Below are positions 29,311 through 38,452 of a DNA stretch of 64,000 bases, one piece after another; position 1 is the stretch's first letter, and the number at the start of each line of letters is the position of its first letter. The position numbers were made by a program, and so were the translations under genes. The stretch comes from Taurinivorans muris (GTDB taxonomy: Bacteria; Desulfobacterota; Desulfovibrionia; Desulfovibrionales; Desulfovibrionaceae), in contig NZ_CP065938.1 of the NCBI RefSeq assembly GCF_025232395.1, positions 1,612,001-1,676,000 of the forward strand, given 5' to 3'. The notes below the pieces were generated by a model. It was not told where the DNA came from. It worked only from the letters and a program-made list of their open reading frames with translations, and did not search any database.

Positions 29311-30513
29311 CTATTTTTCAATTCGTTTTAGCAGTTTGTCAAGGATTTGTATGAAATGACCGAGTTCTTGCTCGCTGATGGTGAGGGCGGGAAGCAAACG
29401 CAAAACTGTTCCTTGGGTAAGATTTATGACAATGCCTTCTTCAATGAGGCTGTTCCAAAGGGTTTTGGCGCTTTCTTCGGAACAGGTGAGCTGAATGCCC
29501 CGCAGCAGTCCGAAGCCGCGCACCTCTTTTATCCACGGGCTTTTCAGCGCCATGATGTTTGTTTCAAGATAGTTGCCGAGGTGTTCGGCGCGTTCCGCCA
29601 ATTTGTCCCGTTCCATGATTTCAAGAACTTTTGCGCCGGCTTTCGTCACCAGCGCGCCGCCTCCGAAAGTTGTGGCATGGGAACCGGGAACGAAAGCTTT
29701 GGCTATTTCGTCCGTCGTCATCATGCAGCCGAGGGGAAGCCCGTTGGCAAGGGCTTTTGCATTGGTAATGACATCGGGCCTGACATCGTAGTGCTGGAAA
29801 GCCCACCATTTGCCGGAGCGGCAAAGCCCTGCCTGCACTTCGTCAACCATGAAGAGAATACCGTTTTTACGGCAAAGTTCCTGCACTTGTTCCACATATT
29901 CCGGGCTAAGACAGTTCACCCCGCCCTCGCCTTGGATGATTTCGATAAGCACCGCGGCTGTTTTATCGGTAACCGCCTTTTTGAGGGCTTCGATATCATG
30001 CCATGCGGCCTGCACGAAACCGTCGGTTCTGGGGCTGAAACCGTCCAGATATTTTTCCTGTCCCGTGGCGGCGAGGGTCGCAAGGGTGCGTCCGTGGAAA
30101 GCGTGGCTGAACGTGATGATTTCATAGCGTTCCGTGTTTTTTACCCGCTGCTGGTAACGCCGTGCGATTTTGATCGCCGCTTCATTGGCTTCCGCTCCGG
30201 AATTGCAGAAAAACACCTTGTCCATGTGGCACGTTTTCAAGAGGCGTTCCGCCAAGTCAAGCTGTTCTTCCTGATAAAACAGGTTGCTGACGTGGATAAG
30301 CTTTTTTGCCTGTTCGCCGATGACTTCCGCAAGTTCTTCGTTGCAATGCCCGAGGGCTGTCACGGCTATGCCTGATAAAAGGTCGAGATATTCCTTGCCG
30401 TCGACATCCCACATCTTGCTTCCTTTCGCACGGGAAACACTGACGGGGTAACGACCGTAGGTCCTGCACAAGAGTTTTTCCTCTCTTGCTTTCAACGCTT
30501 CAAAACGTGTCAT
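29311..30513 (-). CDS. argD: Acetylornithine aminotransferase
   Basis: This class III PLP aminotransferase makes N-acetylornithine in arginine synthesis and may also serve lysine synthesis. The 400-residue product begins with [25 protein letters not shown], contains [35 protein letters not shown], the PLP-Asp region [14 protein letters not shown] and the PLP-lysine in [12 protein letters not shown]. It lies between purL and leuB with gaps of 35 and 8 bases, so one transcript carries purine, arginine and leucine steps. Confidence 0.93.
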   Translation of the reverse strand: MTRFEALKAREEKLLCRTYGRYPVSVSRAKGSKMWDVDGKEYLDLLSGIAVTALGHCNEELAEVIGEQAKKLIHVSNLFYQEEQLDLAERLLKTCHMDKVFFCNSGAEANEAAIKIARRYQQRVKNTERYEIITFSHAFHGRTLATLAATGQEKYLDGFSPRTDGFVQAAWHDIEALKKAVTDKTAAVLIEIIQGEGGVNCLSPEYVEQVQELCRKNGILFMVDEVQAGLCRSGKWWAFQHYDVRPDVITNAKALANGLPLGCMMTTDEIAKAFVPGSHATTFGGGALVTKAGAKVLEIMERDKLAERAEHLGNYLETNIMALKSPWIKEVRGFGLLRGIQLTCSEESAKTLWNSLIEEGIVINLTQGTVLRLLPALTISEQELGHFIQILDKLLKRIEK

Positions 30514-30548
30514 TTCACAGCTCCGTTTTTACAGTTCGATTTAGAAAT

Positions 30549-33536
30549 TCAAGCGTTCAATGTTTTTTTGAAAGCCTGAGCCATTGCGTCAATGGTTTGG
30601 GTGAAGACCAAACTTTCTCCGGTGTATACTGACAAATCCGCGTTCGCTTCGCCCACTTCGCCGATTTGGTAGCAGTGGTTTTCAAAAAGCTTTTCAAATT
30701 CAGCGCACTTGCCTGGCTCGACTTCCGCAAGGAAACGGCTTGCGCTTTCGCTGTATAGGATTTCCATTGTGGTCATATCTTCTTCCTTGCCCGCTTTTTC
30801 AAGGTCGACTTTTGCGCCGAAAAGACCGCCTATGCACATTTCCGCAAGGGCGACGGCAAGTCCGCCGTCCGAAAGGTCATGGCAGGCTTTGACGAGCTTC
30901 TGTTCCGCCGCTTTGTGGAAAGCGCGGTAACGGGCGAGGGCGGAACCGGAGTCGACTTGGGGGACGCGTCCGCCTTTAATGCCGAGTTCGTCGAACGCTT
31001 CGCTGCCCGCCATTTCGTTTTTCGTATAGCCGAGCAGATAGATTTTATTGCCTGCGGCTTTGAAATCACTGGTCACCGCATTGTTGACATTGCCGATTTT
31101 GGCAAGAACGCTGAATAAGACCGTGGGCGGAATGGAAATTTTCTTGCCGTCGCCGATATAGTCGTTTTTCATGGAATCCTTGCCGGAAATGCAGGGCACT
31201 CCGTAATCCAGGCAATATTTGCCAAGGGCTTCGCAGGCGCGCACAAGCTGGGCGAGTTTGTATTCGCCGTCCGGTGTTTTTTCCGATTGGATAGGGTCGC
31301 ACCAGCAGAAATTGTCACAGCCCGCCATATGGTCGGGGTCTGCGCCCGCGGCGACGGCGTTGCGGACGGCTTCGTCAAGGGCGTTCGCCATCATGTGGTA
31401 GGTATCGTAATCGCTGAATTTCGGACAAATACCGTTGGAAATGACAATGCCCGCCTCATCTTCGAGCACGGGGCGCAGGACAGCCGCGTCGGCGGGAGCG
31501 TCCTGCTTTTTGCCGACAAACGGTTTGACGACGCTTCCACCTTTCACTTCGTGGTCGTATTGTCGGACAATGTTTTCTTTGCTGCAAATATTGAGGCGTC
31601 CGAGCATTTTAAGTAAAAATTCCGCTTTGTCGTTGGTATCTGGCATTGCCACTTGGTTTTGCATTTGGGTTTGTTCCGCTTTCCAAACCGCTTTCAGCCG
31701 CATTTGAGGCAGACCGTTGTGCATGAAGTCCATAGGCAGGTTCGCAACGGGTTTTTTGCCGTAAAAGACTTGGAAATAGCCGGTATCGGTAAATTCGCCG
31801 AGGCATGTCGCTTCAACGTCCATATGTTCCGCCAAGGCTAAAAATTCCTGCAATTTATCCTGAGGAACCGCCAGGGTCATACGCTCCTGGGCTTCGGAAA
31901 GAAGAATTTCCCAAGGCTGAAGTCCGTCGTATTTCAACGGGGCTTTGGATAAATCCAAACGGCAGCCGCCTGTGGCTTCGCTCATTTCGCCGACGGAAGA
32001 AGAGAGCCCTCCGGCGCCGTTGTCGGTAATCGCGTGGTAAAGTCCCAAATCCCTTGCGCGGATAATGAAATCGTACATTTTTCTTTGGGTTATGGGGTCG
32101 CCTATTTGTACGGCGGTCGCCGGGCTTTCCTCATGCAGTTCTTCGGAAGAGAATGTCGCCCCGTGTATGCCGTCTTTGCCGATACGTCCGCCGGTCATCA
32201 CAATGGCGTCGCCGGCTGCCGGGATTTTTTCAAACCCGTTCATGCCGTGGAGCCTGCGGGGCATAAGTCCGACAGTGCCGCAATAGACAAGGGGTTTGCC
32301 AAGATAGCGTTCGTCAAAGACAATGGCTCCGTTCACAGTCGGTATGCCGGATTTGTTTCCTCCGTCTTCAACTCCTTTGCGCACCCCTTCCATGACGCGG
32401 CGGGGATGCAGGAGGCGGGAGGGCATTTTGTCCGCATGGAAAGGCGAAGCGAAACAAAAAACATCGGTATTGCAAATAAGTTCCGCTCCCATGCCTGTTC
32501 CCATAGGGTCGCGGTTCACGCCCACGATGCCGGTCAACGCTCCGCCGTACGGGTCGAGGGCGGAGGGGCTGTTGTGGGTTTCAACTTTGATGCAGACGTC
32601 GTAATCGTCATTGAAAGCCATGACTCCCGCGTTGTCACTGAAAACGGAACGGCAGAAATCATTGTCGCCAAGGCGTTTTCTGATAGTGGCTGTCGGGGTT
32701 TTGATATAGGTTTTGTAAAGGCTGTCGATATGTTGGGTCTTGCCGGTTTCCGTGTTCACATATTCTATTTTGGCGGCAAAAATCTTATGTTTGCAGTGTT
32801 CGGACCATGTTTGGGCGAGCACTTCCAGTTCCGCGTCCGTTGGATTTTCGGGCAAACCGAACTGCGCCCTGTCTTTTTTGGTTTCGTCTTTTGCGTAAAA
32901 ATTCTTGATGATAAGCATTTCTTCCAGCGTGAGCGCGAGGGTGTTTTTACGGCTGTAATCGATAAGTTCCGCGTCACTCATGCCGAGGAGCGGAATAATG
33001 CGGACCGTATCCGAAGCCTTTCCGGTGACTTTTGAAGCCTGCGCTTCAAAGCCCGCTTCTTTCGCCCATTCTTCCCTGCTTTTTATGCGCAGGCGTTCGA
33101 TAAGTTCGTTGGCAAGCAGATCCCTGCCGATTTTTTCCGCTTCGGCTCGGGTTATTTTGCCCCACAGATGGTATTGCTTGGCGGTGTAAACCTTGAGGGT
33201 GTCCCTTTCTTTTCCGAGCACGAGGGCGGCGGTGTTCCTTGCCGTGTTGCCTTCATTGTCCGTTACGCCGGGACGGAAGCTTACCTCAAGTATGAAATCG
33301 GCGTCGGACGGGCTCGGCTGAAGGCTTGCGCTTTGCAGAACCGGGTCGTGCATAACGGCTTTTTCAAGGAGCAAACCCGCTTCTTCTTCGCCGATACCGT
33401 CAAAAGTAAGAACTTTCACCATACGTACGGTATCGATATTGAAGCCGAGCGCTTCTTTTATTTCTTCCGCAACTCTGCGTCCTACCGGGTCCTGTTGATT
33501 TTCCTTGACACGAATTTCCAAACGTAAAAGACTCAT
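30549..33536 (-). CDS. purL: Phosphoribosylformylglycinamidine synthase, PurS-PurL fusion
   Basis: It catalyses the fourth step of purine synthesis, turning FGAR to FGAM with ammonia from a separate glutaminase (PurQ). The 995-residue product starts with about 170 residues holding two PurS-like units (RLEIRVKENQQDPVGRRVAE and LEVSFRPGVTDNEGNTARNT). The PurL catalytic part follows, with QTWSEHCKH, VETHNSPSALDPYGGALTG (catalytic His), GVEDGGNKSGIPTVNG and the C-terminal ACHDLSDGGLAVALAEM. The glutaminase domain of large enterobacterial PurL is absent, so it is a separate-subunit type with PurS built in. purQ was not seen. Confidence 0.92.
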   Translation of the reverse strand: MSLLRLEIRVKENQQDPVGRRVAEEIKEALGFNIDTVRMVKVLTFDGIGEEEAGLLLEKAVMHDPVLQSASLQPSPSDADFILEVSFRPGVTDNEGNTARNTAALVLGKERDTLKVYTAKQYHLWGKITRAEAEKIGRDLLANELIERLRIKSREEWAKEAGFEAQASKVTGKASDTVRIIPLLGMSDAELIDYSRKNTLALTLEEMLIIKNFYAKDETKKDRAQFGLPENPTDAELEVLAQTWSEHCKHKIFAAKIEYVNTETGKTQHIDSLYKTYIKTPTATIRKRLGDNDFCRSVFSDNAGVMAFNDDYDVCIKVETHNSPSALDPYGGALTGIVGVNRDPMGTGMGAELICNTDVFCFASPFHADKMPSRLLHPRRVMEGVRKGVEDGGNKSGIPTVNGAIVFDERYLGKPLVYCGTVGLMPRRLHGMNGFEKIPAAGDAIVMTGGRIGKDGIHGATFSSEELHEESPATAVQIGDPITQRKMYDFIIRARDLGLYHAITDNGAGGLSSSVGEMSEATGGCRLDLSKAPLKYDGLQPWEILLSEAQERMTLAVPQDKLQEFLALAEHMDVEATCLGEFTDTGYFQVFYGKKPVANLPMDFMHNGLPQMRLKAVWKAEQTQMQNQVAMPDTNDKAEFLLKMLGRLNICSKENIVRQYDHEVKGGSVVKPFVGKKQDAPADAAVLRPVLEDEAGIVISNGICPKFSDYDTYHMMANALDEAVRNAVAAGADPDHMAGCDNFCWCDPIQSEKTPDGEYKLAQLVRACEALGKYCLDYGVPCISGKDSMKNDYIGDGKKISIPPTVLFSVLAKIGNVNNAVTSDFKAAGNKIYLLGYTKNEMAGSEAFDELGIKGGRVPQVDSGSALARYRAFHKAAEQKLVKACHDLSDGGLAVALAEMCIGGLFGAKVDLEKAGKEEDMTTMEILYSESASRFLAEVEPGKCAEFEKLFENHCYQIGEVGEANADLSVYTGESLVFTQTIDAMAQAFKKTLNA

Positions 33537-33566
33537 AATCCACCTTTTTGGGTTTATGCCTTGCGG

Positions 33567-34595
33567 CTATTTCTTTCTTTCTTTTATATAGGTTATCGCT
33601 TCCGCTAACATGGTTTTGTATGTTCCCGAAAAGCCCTGCAAATGTTTTTCCGCTTCGTCCAAATAGGTTTGGGCGAGTTCGCGGGTTTTTTGCGGATAGC
33701 CCGCGTCAATGATTTTTTGCGCGATGGTTTGCAGTTCCTGCTCGCTGAATGTTTTTCCTTCGGTTTTCGGGATGTTTCGCCCTGCAAAAACGGGGTTGGA
33801 AATATTTTGAAATTTTTGGATGAAATCGGCTCGTTCGCTTTCAGTGAGGCTTTGCAGATACATATGGACAGGAGGCGTGCATTTTCTTTCCCTGAGGTCG
33901 CCGCCGGAAGGTTTGCCTATTATTTCTTCGGGAGAAAAATCAAGGGCGTCGTCCACAATCTGAAACGCCATGCCGAGATTTAAACCGAAATCACGGGCGG
34001 CGGCGACATCTTTCGGGGCGGCACCCGCCATAACGGCGCCCACTTCGCAGGCGGAGCGGATGATCCAAGCCGTTTTTCCTTCGATGACGGCAAGATATTC
34101 TTCGGCATTGTCCGGAATTTTTCCGGTAAGATTGATTTCTTCGATTTCGCCGTTTGCCGTTTTGAGCAATGCGTCGGAAATGATACTCATAAGCGCCGTG
34201 TTTTGAAATTCCGCCATTTGCTTGTTGCCCATGGCGAGCAAGGCGTCTCCCGCCAAAAGGCAGGGGCGGACGCCGAATTTCACGTGGCTTGCGGTTTTGC
34301 CGCGTCTCAGTTCCGCATTGTCAAGCACGTCGTCATGCAGAAGGCTTGCGACATGGAACATTTCCAGAACAACGGACGCATCGTATACGGAGAGCTCCGG
34401 ATGGGTTATTTTTTGTTCCGTTTCAAGAAGATTGTACCATAAGAGCGTCAAGACGGGGCGGAGTCTTTTTCCGCCGGATAAAAAAGCGTAGCTTGCGATC
34501 TCCCGCACGGAAGAGGGCAGTTTTTTCGTCACGTTTTCCAATGCGTTCGCAATGCCGTTTTGTTCCTGCGCGATAAACCGGGTAAATTCTTTCAT
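33567..34595 (-). CDS. Polyprenyl (trans-isoprenyl) diphosphate synthase
   Basis: It condenses isopentenyl diphosphate onto allylic diphosphates to make long prenyl chains, probably for the menaquinone side chain. The product has FLSGGKRLRPVL, the first aspartate-rich motif LLHDDVLDNAELRRG and the second FQIVDDALDF, with a GNKQMAEF helix between. ATG 34595 is preceded by AGGCGG; an upstream TTG (34634) has no ribosome site. Chain length cannot be judged by eye. The C-terminal half is somewhat diverged from octaprenyl synthases. Confidence 0.85.
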   Translation of the reverse strand: MKEFTRFIAQEQNGIANALENVTKKLPSSVREIASYAFLSGGKRLRPVLTLLWYNLLETEQKITHPELSVYDASVVLEMFHVASLLHDDVLDNAELRRGKTASHVKFGVRPCLLAGDALLAMGNKQMAEFQNTALMSIISDALLKTANGEIEEINLTGKIPDNAEEYLAVIEGKTAWIIRSACEVGAVMAGAAPKDVAAARDFGLNLGMAFQIVDDALDFSPEEIIGKPSGGDLRERKCTPPVHMYLQSLTESERADFIQKFQNISNPVFAGRNIPKTEGKTFSEQELQTIAQKIIDAGYPQKTRELAQTYLDEAEKHLQGFSGTYKTMLAEAITYIKERKK

Positions 34596-34652
34596 GTGCC
34601 GCCTGATCAAACCAAAGGTATTTTTTGTTTCCAAGGAGCGAGAATAGCATAA

Positions 34653-34684
34653 AGCCCTTTATTTCGCAAGCAAAACAAAGGGCT
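34653..34684 (-). terminator. Stem-loop between the Fur-family gene and the prenyl synthase
   Basis: AGCCCTTT (34653-34660 on the plus strand) pairs with AAAGGGCT (34677-34684), an 8-bp stem with a 16-base loop. It lies about 50 bases past the Fur-family stop. The T run after it is weak (TTTATG), so termination may be partial. Confidence 0.45.
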
Positions 34685-34734
34685 GTAATTAAAATATGTC
34701 AAAGGGGGTTCATTTAAAAAGCGTTGAGCAGATC

Positions 34735-35220
34735 TTATGTTTTTTCACGGTGTTTCGCGCGGCATTTTTCGCAGATACCGAGCAGGATATGCCGGTGGTC
34801 CAGGAGGGTGAAGCCGTTTTTTTCCGCAATTTCTTTTTGGTATTTTTCAATTTCCGGCAGGTGAAATTCTATTGTTTTTCCGCAGGCTGTGCAGACCAAA
34901 TGGTCGTGGTGCTGTTTTCCTATGCAAACTTCGTAGCGGGCGAAGTTTTCCCCCACATGCAGTTCTTCCGCAAGCCCCACTTCGCACATGAGCTTGATTG
35001 TGCGGTAAACGGTCGTCTGTCCTATGCCCGGATATGTTTTGCGCACTTCCTGGCAGATTTCTTCCAAAGAATGATGACCCTGCATGCAAAAAAATATTTT
35101 TGCGATATTGACACGCTGTTTCGTGGTGTTTAAGCCCCGCTGGCTCATAAGCGCAAGAAAATGATTCAAGTCATTTTCCATTACGGGATCATGGGTGTTT
35201 TTTCCGATATTTTTTTGCAT
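34735..35220 (-). CDS. Fur/PerR-family metalloregulator
   Basis: The 161-residue product is a ferric-uptake-type repressor. It has an N-terminal winged helix (RGLNTTKQRVNIAKIFF, with the recognition helix GIGQTTVYRTIKLMCEVG), a metal site around HHDHLVCTACGKTIEF, and a second CxxC (CEKC) near the end for structural zinc. Whether it senses iron (Fur), peroxide (PerR) or zinc cannot be decided. No classic Fur box was found nearby. It is divergent from a NifX-like gene with a metal-binding tail, which may be its target. Confidence 0.85.
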   Translation of the reverse strand: MQKNIGKNTHDPVMENDLNHFLALMSQRGLNTTKQRVNIAKIFFCMQGHHSLEEICQEVRKTYPGIGQTTVYRTIKLMCEVGLAEELHVGENFARYEVCIGKQHHDHLVCTACGKTIEFHLPEIEKYQKEIAEKNGFTLLDHRHILLGICEKCRAKHREKT

Positions 35221-35338
35221 GGCTTGTTTTAACCGGTCGTGCCTGATAAAATGTGTTTTTTTTGTTTATAAGATTTTTAAAATAGTGTCAAACCGAGGGG
35301 GAAGATTAAAAAATAACGGTTAATGGCTGCGCTGCCGC

Positions 35339-35366
35339 TTGCTTTTTGGGCGGGAGGCATTATAGT
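35339..35366 (+). promoter_or_regulatory. Candidate promoter for the NifX-like gene
   Basis: TTGCTT (35339-35344) and TATAGT (35361-35366) are 16 bases apart, pointing toward the gene at 35457 with a leader of about 85 bases. The -35 is two bases from consensus. Confidence 0.35.
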
Positions 35367-35456
35367 ATTATCAATGTTCGGCAAAATTGTTCTTTTTGCT
35401 GAAAAAAAACAGACGGTTTGCAATATATTTTAAAAACGAAAAAAGAGGATATGGAT

Positions 35457-35864
35457 ATGAAGATCGCAGCGACCTATCAAAACGGCATGATTTTCCAACA
35501 TTTCGGACATTCCGAGCAATTCAAGCTTTACGATGTTGAAAACGGAAAAATAACGGACAGCCGCGTTGTCGATACCAACGGGCAGGGACACGGGGCTTTG
35601 GCTGATTTTTTGGCAAAATCCGGCGTGAACGTGCTGATTTGCGGCGGTATCGGCGCAGGAGCCCAAAATGCTTTGGCAGAAGCCGGCATACAGCTTTTCG
35701 GAGGGGTTTCGGGCATGGCTGATGAAGCGGTTGACGCGTATCTTGCGGGCTCGCTGAAATTCAATGCCGCTGTTTGCTGTTCTCATCACGATCATGGGCA
35801 CGGGCATTCCTGCGGAACGCACCTGTGCGGGGCGGATAAGCACGGTTGCTCCGGAAACAGCTGA
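35457..35864 (+). CDS. NifX/NifB-type cofactor-binding domain protein with His/Cys-rich tail
   Basis: The first 105 residues are the dinitrogenase iron-molybdenum cofactor domain (RNase H-like fold), with KIAATYQNGMIFQHFGHSEQ, RVVDTNGQGHGALADFL and LICGGIGAGAQNALAEAG. Such proteins bind iron-sulfur or molybdenum-iron clusters. The last 27 residues form a tail rich in metal ligands (CCSHHDHGHGHSC and later Cys and His). No other nif genes are near, so nitrogen fixation should not be assumed. ATG 35457 has AGAGG 8 bases upstream; ATG 35451 is too close to it. The gene is divergent from a Fur-family regulator and ends with a terminator. Confidence 0.83.
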   Translation: MKIAATYQNGMIFQHFGHSEQFKLYDVENGKITDSRVVDTNGQGHGALADFLAKSGVNVLICGGIGAGAQNALAEAGIQLFGGVSGMADEAVDAYLAGSLKFNAAVCCSHHDHGHGHSCGTHLCGADKHGCSGNS

Positions 35865-35906
35865 TCCCGCATGATGCTTTTTTGACAGCTTTTCACCGTA
35901 TTCATG

Positions 35907-35946
35907 AAAGAGGATAAAAGCGTTTGTTTTTTATCCTCTTTTTCTT
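35907..35946 (+). terminator. Rho-independent terminator after the NifX-like gene
   Basis: AAAGAGGATAAAA (35907-35919) pairs perfectly with TTTTATCCTCTTT (35929-35941), followed by more T. The stem is 13 bp with a 9-base loop. Confidence 0.8.
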
Positions 35947-36042
35947 TTTTACGCTTTTTCTTTTGACAGAACGCGTTTTTAATTTTAGAAAATCCTCTTA
36001 ACTTTTGCATATTTTTTTATTTTAGGAACAGAAACGATACTT

Positions 36043-37410
36043 ATGATTTCTCAAAATACGTTTAAAGCCCATGCCAAAAGTCTGCTGCATTTGGGTATGC
36101 CCATTTTACTGGGGCAGCTCGCGCAAATGTCCATGAATTTCGTAGACACCGTCGTGGCGGGCATGGCGGGAACGGCGCACATGGCAGGCGTTTCCATCGG
36201 CGGGGCGATATGGACACCGCTTTTGCTTTTCGGGCAGGGAATCCTTATTCCTATCGGTCCGCTTGTGGCGCAAGGGCTTGGCGCGGGAAAAAAGGAAAGT
36301 TTGAACCGTTTTTGGCGGAACGGCATTTGGATAGCGTTTTTGCTTTCCGCCTTTTTGATTGCGCTTTTCACGCTCGCTTCTTATTTTTATGTGCGATCTG
36401 CGAAAATCGACAAGGAAATGGCGCAGATCGCTTCTGAATATTTATTTTACATAAAATGGGGCATGCCGGCTTTCCTGCTTTTTTTTGTGACCCGTTTTTT
36501 TATGGAAGCGAAGTCATATACGCGTCCCGCCATGATTGCGGGTTTTGCGGCTTTATTTTGCAATATTCCGCTGAATATGATTTTTGTGTTCGGATATTTC
36601 GGTTTTCCCGCCCTCGGCGGAGCCGGCTGCGGGCTTGCGACGGCGGTTGTTTGCTGGATAATGTTTTTCATCATGTTTTATTATTTGAAAAAATACAGTC
36701 CCGGCACGTTTAAAATCGTCAGGCCCAACATGGTCGTCATGAAACGGGTGGTGCGTCTGGGGCTTCCCATCGCGTTCGCCCTGCTTTTGGAGGTTTCGTC
36801 TTTCTCGCTCATTTCCTTATTGATTTCCCCCTTGGGCAAAGTTACGGTTTCAGGACATCAGGCAGCCATGACGACAAGCGGCTTGCTTTTCATGTTTCCC
36901 CTTTCCCTTGGCACCGCAACCAGTATTTTGATCGGCAGGCACGTGGGGGCGGGCGATTTGGTTAAAGCCAAAGAAACACGGCAGTCGAGCGTGCTTATCG
37001 GGGTTCTTATCGGTTTTGTCAGTTTATGCGGCATGGTTTTGTTCCGGGAAGAGATTGCGAAACTTTATTCCCAAGACCCTATGGTGATAGCGCTTGCAGG
37101 CAGCATTCTGATTTTTACGGCGATATACCAGATTCCGGACTGCGTGCAAATGGTTGTTTTGTCCGTTTTGCGCGGTTATAACGACACCAAGGCTATTTTT
37201 TACATTTGCTGTTTCTCGTACTGGGGCTTGTCCGTGCCGATCGGGTATGCGCTCTGCTACACTGATTTCATTGTCAAACCGTTGGGCGTGTATGGGTTTT
37301 GGATTGCCCTCATTTTAGGTTTGCTTTGTGTTTGCTTATTGGTGAATTTGCGGGTGCGCCATTTGGAAGGACTGACTTTGGAACAGGTGAAAGCGAAAAT
37401 CAGCAGATGA
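36043..37410 (+). CDS. MATE-family multidrug/cation exporter
   Basis: The 455-residue product has about twelve membrane helices in the two-bundle MATE layout. The start LLHLGMPILLGQLAQMSMNFVDTVVAG and the middle FPLSLGTATSILIGRHVGAGD are typical of NorM-like proteins, which export drugs or cationic compounds using a Na+ or H+ gradient. The substrate cannot be read from the sequence. It stands alone: a terminator precedes it and an opposite-strand gene follows. The ribosome site is weak (AGGAA about 14 bases upstream). Confidence 0.9.
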   Translation: MISQNTFKAHAKSLLHLGMPILLGQLAQMSMNFVDTVVAGMAGTAHMAGVSIGGAIWTPLLLFGQGILIPIGPLVAQGLGAGKKESLNRFWRNGIWIAFLLSAFLIALFTLASYFYVRSAKIDKEMAQIASEYLFYIKWGMPAFLLFFVTRFFMEAKSYTRPAMIAGFAALFCNIPLNMIFVFGYFGFPALGGAGCGLATAVVCWIMFFIMFYYLKKYSPGTFKIVRPNMVVMKRVVRLGLPIAFALLLEVSSFSLISLLISPLGKVTVSGHQAAMTTSGLLFMFPLSLGTATSILIGRHVGAGDLVKAKETRQSSVLIGVLIGFVSLCGMVLFREEIAKLYSQDPMVIALAGSILIFTAIYQIPDCVQMVVLSVLRGYNDTKAIFYICCFSYWGLSVPIGYALCYTDFIVKPLGVYGFWIALILGLLCVCLLVNLRVRHLEGLTLEQVKAKISR

Positions 37411-37465
37411 CGCATATGAGATGACGCGTTATGATTTGATAAGGGTATAAGGGAATTTTTGCGTT

Positions 37466-38341
37466 TTATTTTGCCCGCCAATATAAGATGTTGTCCAGGA
37501 TAACCGGTTCGAGAGCGTCTTCGTCATAAAGCCATGACAGATAGGAACGGAGCACGGAACCTGTGACCGTGTATTGGGCGAACGTCATATTCAGTCCGTA
37601 ATGGTTGAAAACGCCTTGCAAAAGCATGTCAAAATGTTGCGGCGTTTTGCAGAGCGTTATGATCAGCCTGCAAACGTCAAGCACGGATTTGCGGTTTATT
37701 GCGGCAAGCTCTCGTATATCGGCGAAAGGTTCGCCGTGGGCGGGCACAAAAAGTTTCGCTTCCAGCCGTTCCGCTGTTTCAAGGCTTTTGAAATAGCCTT
37801 CCAGACAGTAATTATAGCCGATGCCGTATTTTTCCAAAATATGCGGAGGACAAAGTTCGTCGGCGGTAAACACGATATTGTCGGGCGTGCGCAGTCCGAT
37901 CATGAAAAGGCTGTGCCCGGAAAAGGGGATGATTTCAAAATCCTGAGGCAGGGGAGCGTTTTGTATCGGGGTGACTTTGCTGTTTTCCGCCGTGAAAAAG
38001 ACGCCTTGCAAAGCCCTTGGCGGATACGCCCCCCAAAGCGCCATGCTTGAAAGCAGCGTGTTTTCAATGAACATGCAATCCATGCCGTTGGCATAAACAG
38101 GAATGTCGAATTGTTTTTGCAGCCACGCGTTGGCGCCGATATGGTCGGCATGGCAATGCGTGTTGATGACAGCTTTCGGCTTCCAATTGTTTTCTTCGAG
38201 GCGTTTCGCAATTTTTTTGCCTGCGCGGGTGTCGATTCCGGTATCGATGATCCATGCTTCGCCATTTTCAACATATAAGCCGGTATTGCTGGGGCTTGCG
38301 ATATAGTAGGTGTTTTCAGCCACTTGTATACATTCATACAT
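37466..38341 (-). CDS. Metallo-beta-lactamase-fold hydrolase
   Basis: The 291-residue product has the zinc motif THCHADHIG (HxHxDH) at about residue 69, an earlier Asp in IIDTGID, GHSLFMIGL and FTADELC as later ligand-like motifs, and PAHGEPF near the end. Family members include glyoxalase II, thioesterases and other hydrolases; substrate unknown. ATG 38341 has AAGGAT upstream, and the 22 open codons before it lack family-like sequence. A terminator from the flagellar operon lies just upstream. Confidence 0.85.
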   Translation of the reverse strand: MYECIQVAENTYYIASPSNTGLYVENGEAWIIDTGIDTRAGKKIAKRLEENNWKPKAVINTHCHADHIGANAWLQKQFDIPVYANGMDCMFIENTLLSSMALWGAYPPRALQGVFFTAENSKVTPIQNAPLPQDFEIIPFSGHSLFMIGLRTPDNIVFTADELCPPHILEKYGIGYNYCLEGYFKSLETAERLEAKLFVPAHGEPFADIRELAAINRKSVLDVCRLIITLCKTPQHFDMLLQGVFNHYGLNMTFAQYTVTGSVLRSYLSWLYDEDALEPVILDNILYWRAK

Positions 38342-38368
38342 AAGAAAATCCTTTTTCGGGAATATTAA

Positions 38369-38401
38369 CAAAAAATAAGCACTATGTAAAATAGTGCTTA
38401 T
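38369..38401 (-). terminator. Rho-independent terminator of the fliJ-motE operon
   Basis: ATAAGCACTAT (38375-38385) and ATAGTGCTTAT (38391-38401) form a perfect 11-bp stem with a 5-base loop. On the minus strand it is followed by six T. It is 50 bases beyond the motE-like stop. Confidence 0.85.
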
Positions 38402-38452
38402 CGGCAAAAGATGAAGAACAAAAGGATTAAGGATATGAAAGGAAAGGGAAAT

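Noticed and set aside
29347-30375. A 342-codon open frame antisense to argD
   Set aside because: It is a shadow of argD; the translation shows no domain.
32034-33035. A 333-codon open frame on the plus strand across purL
   Set aside because: It lies fully inside purL on the other strand, and its translation looks like the reverse of a real gene, with no family motif.
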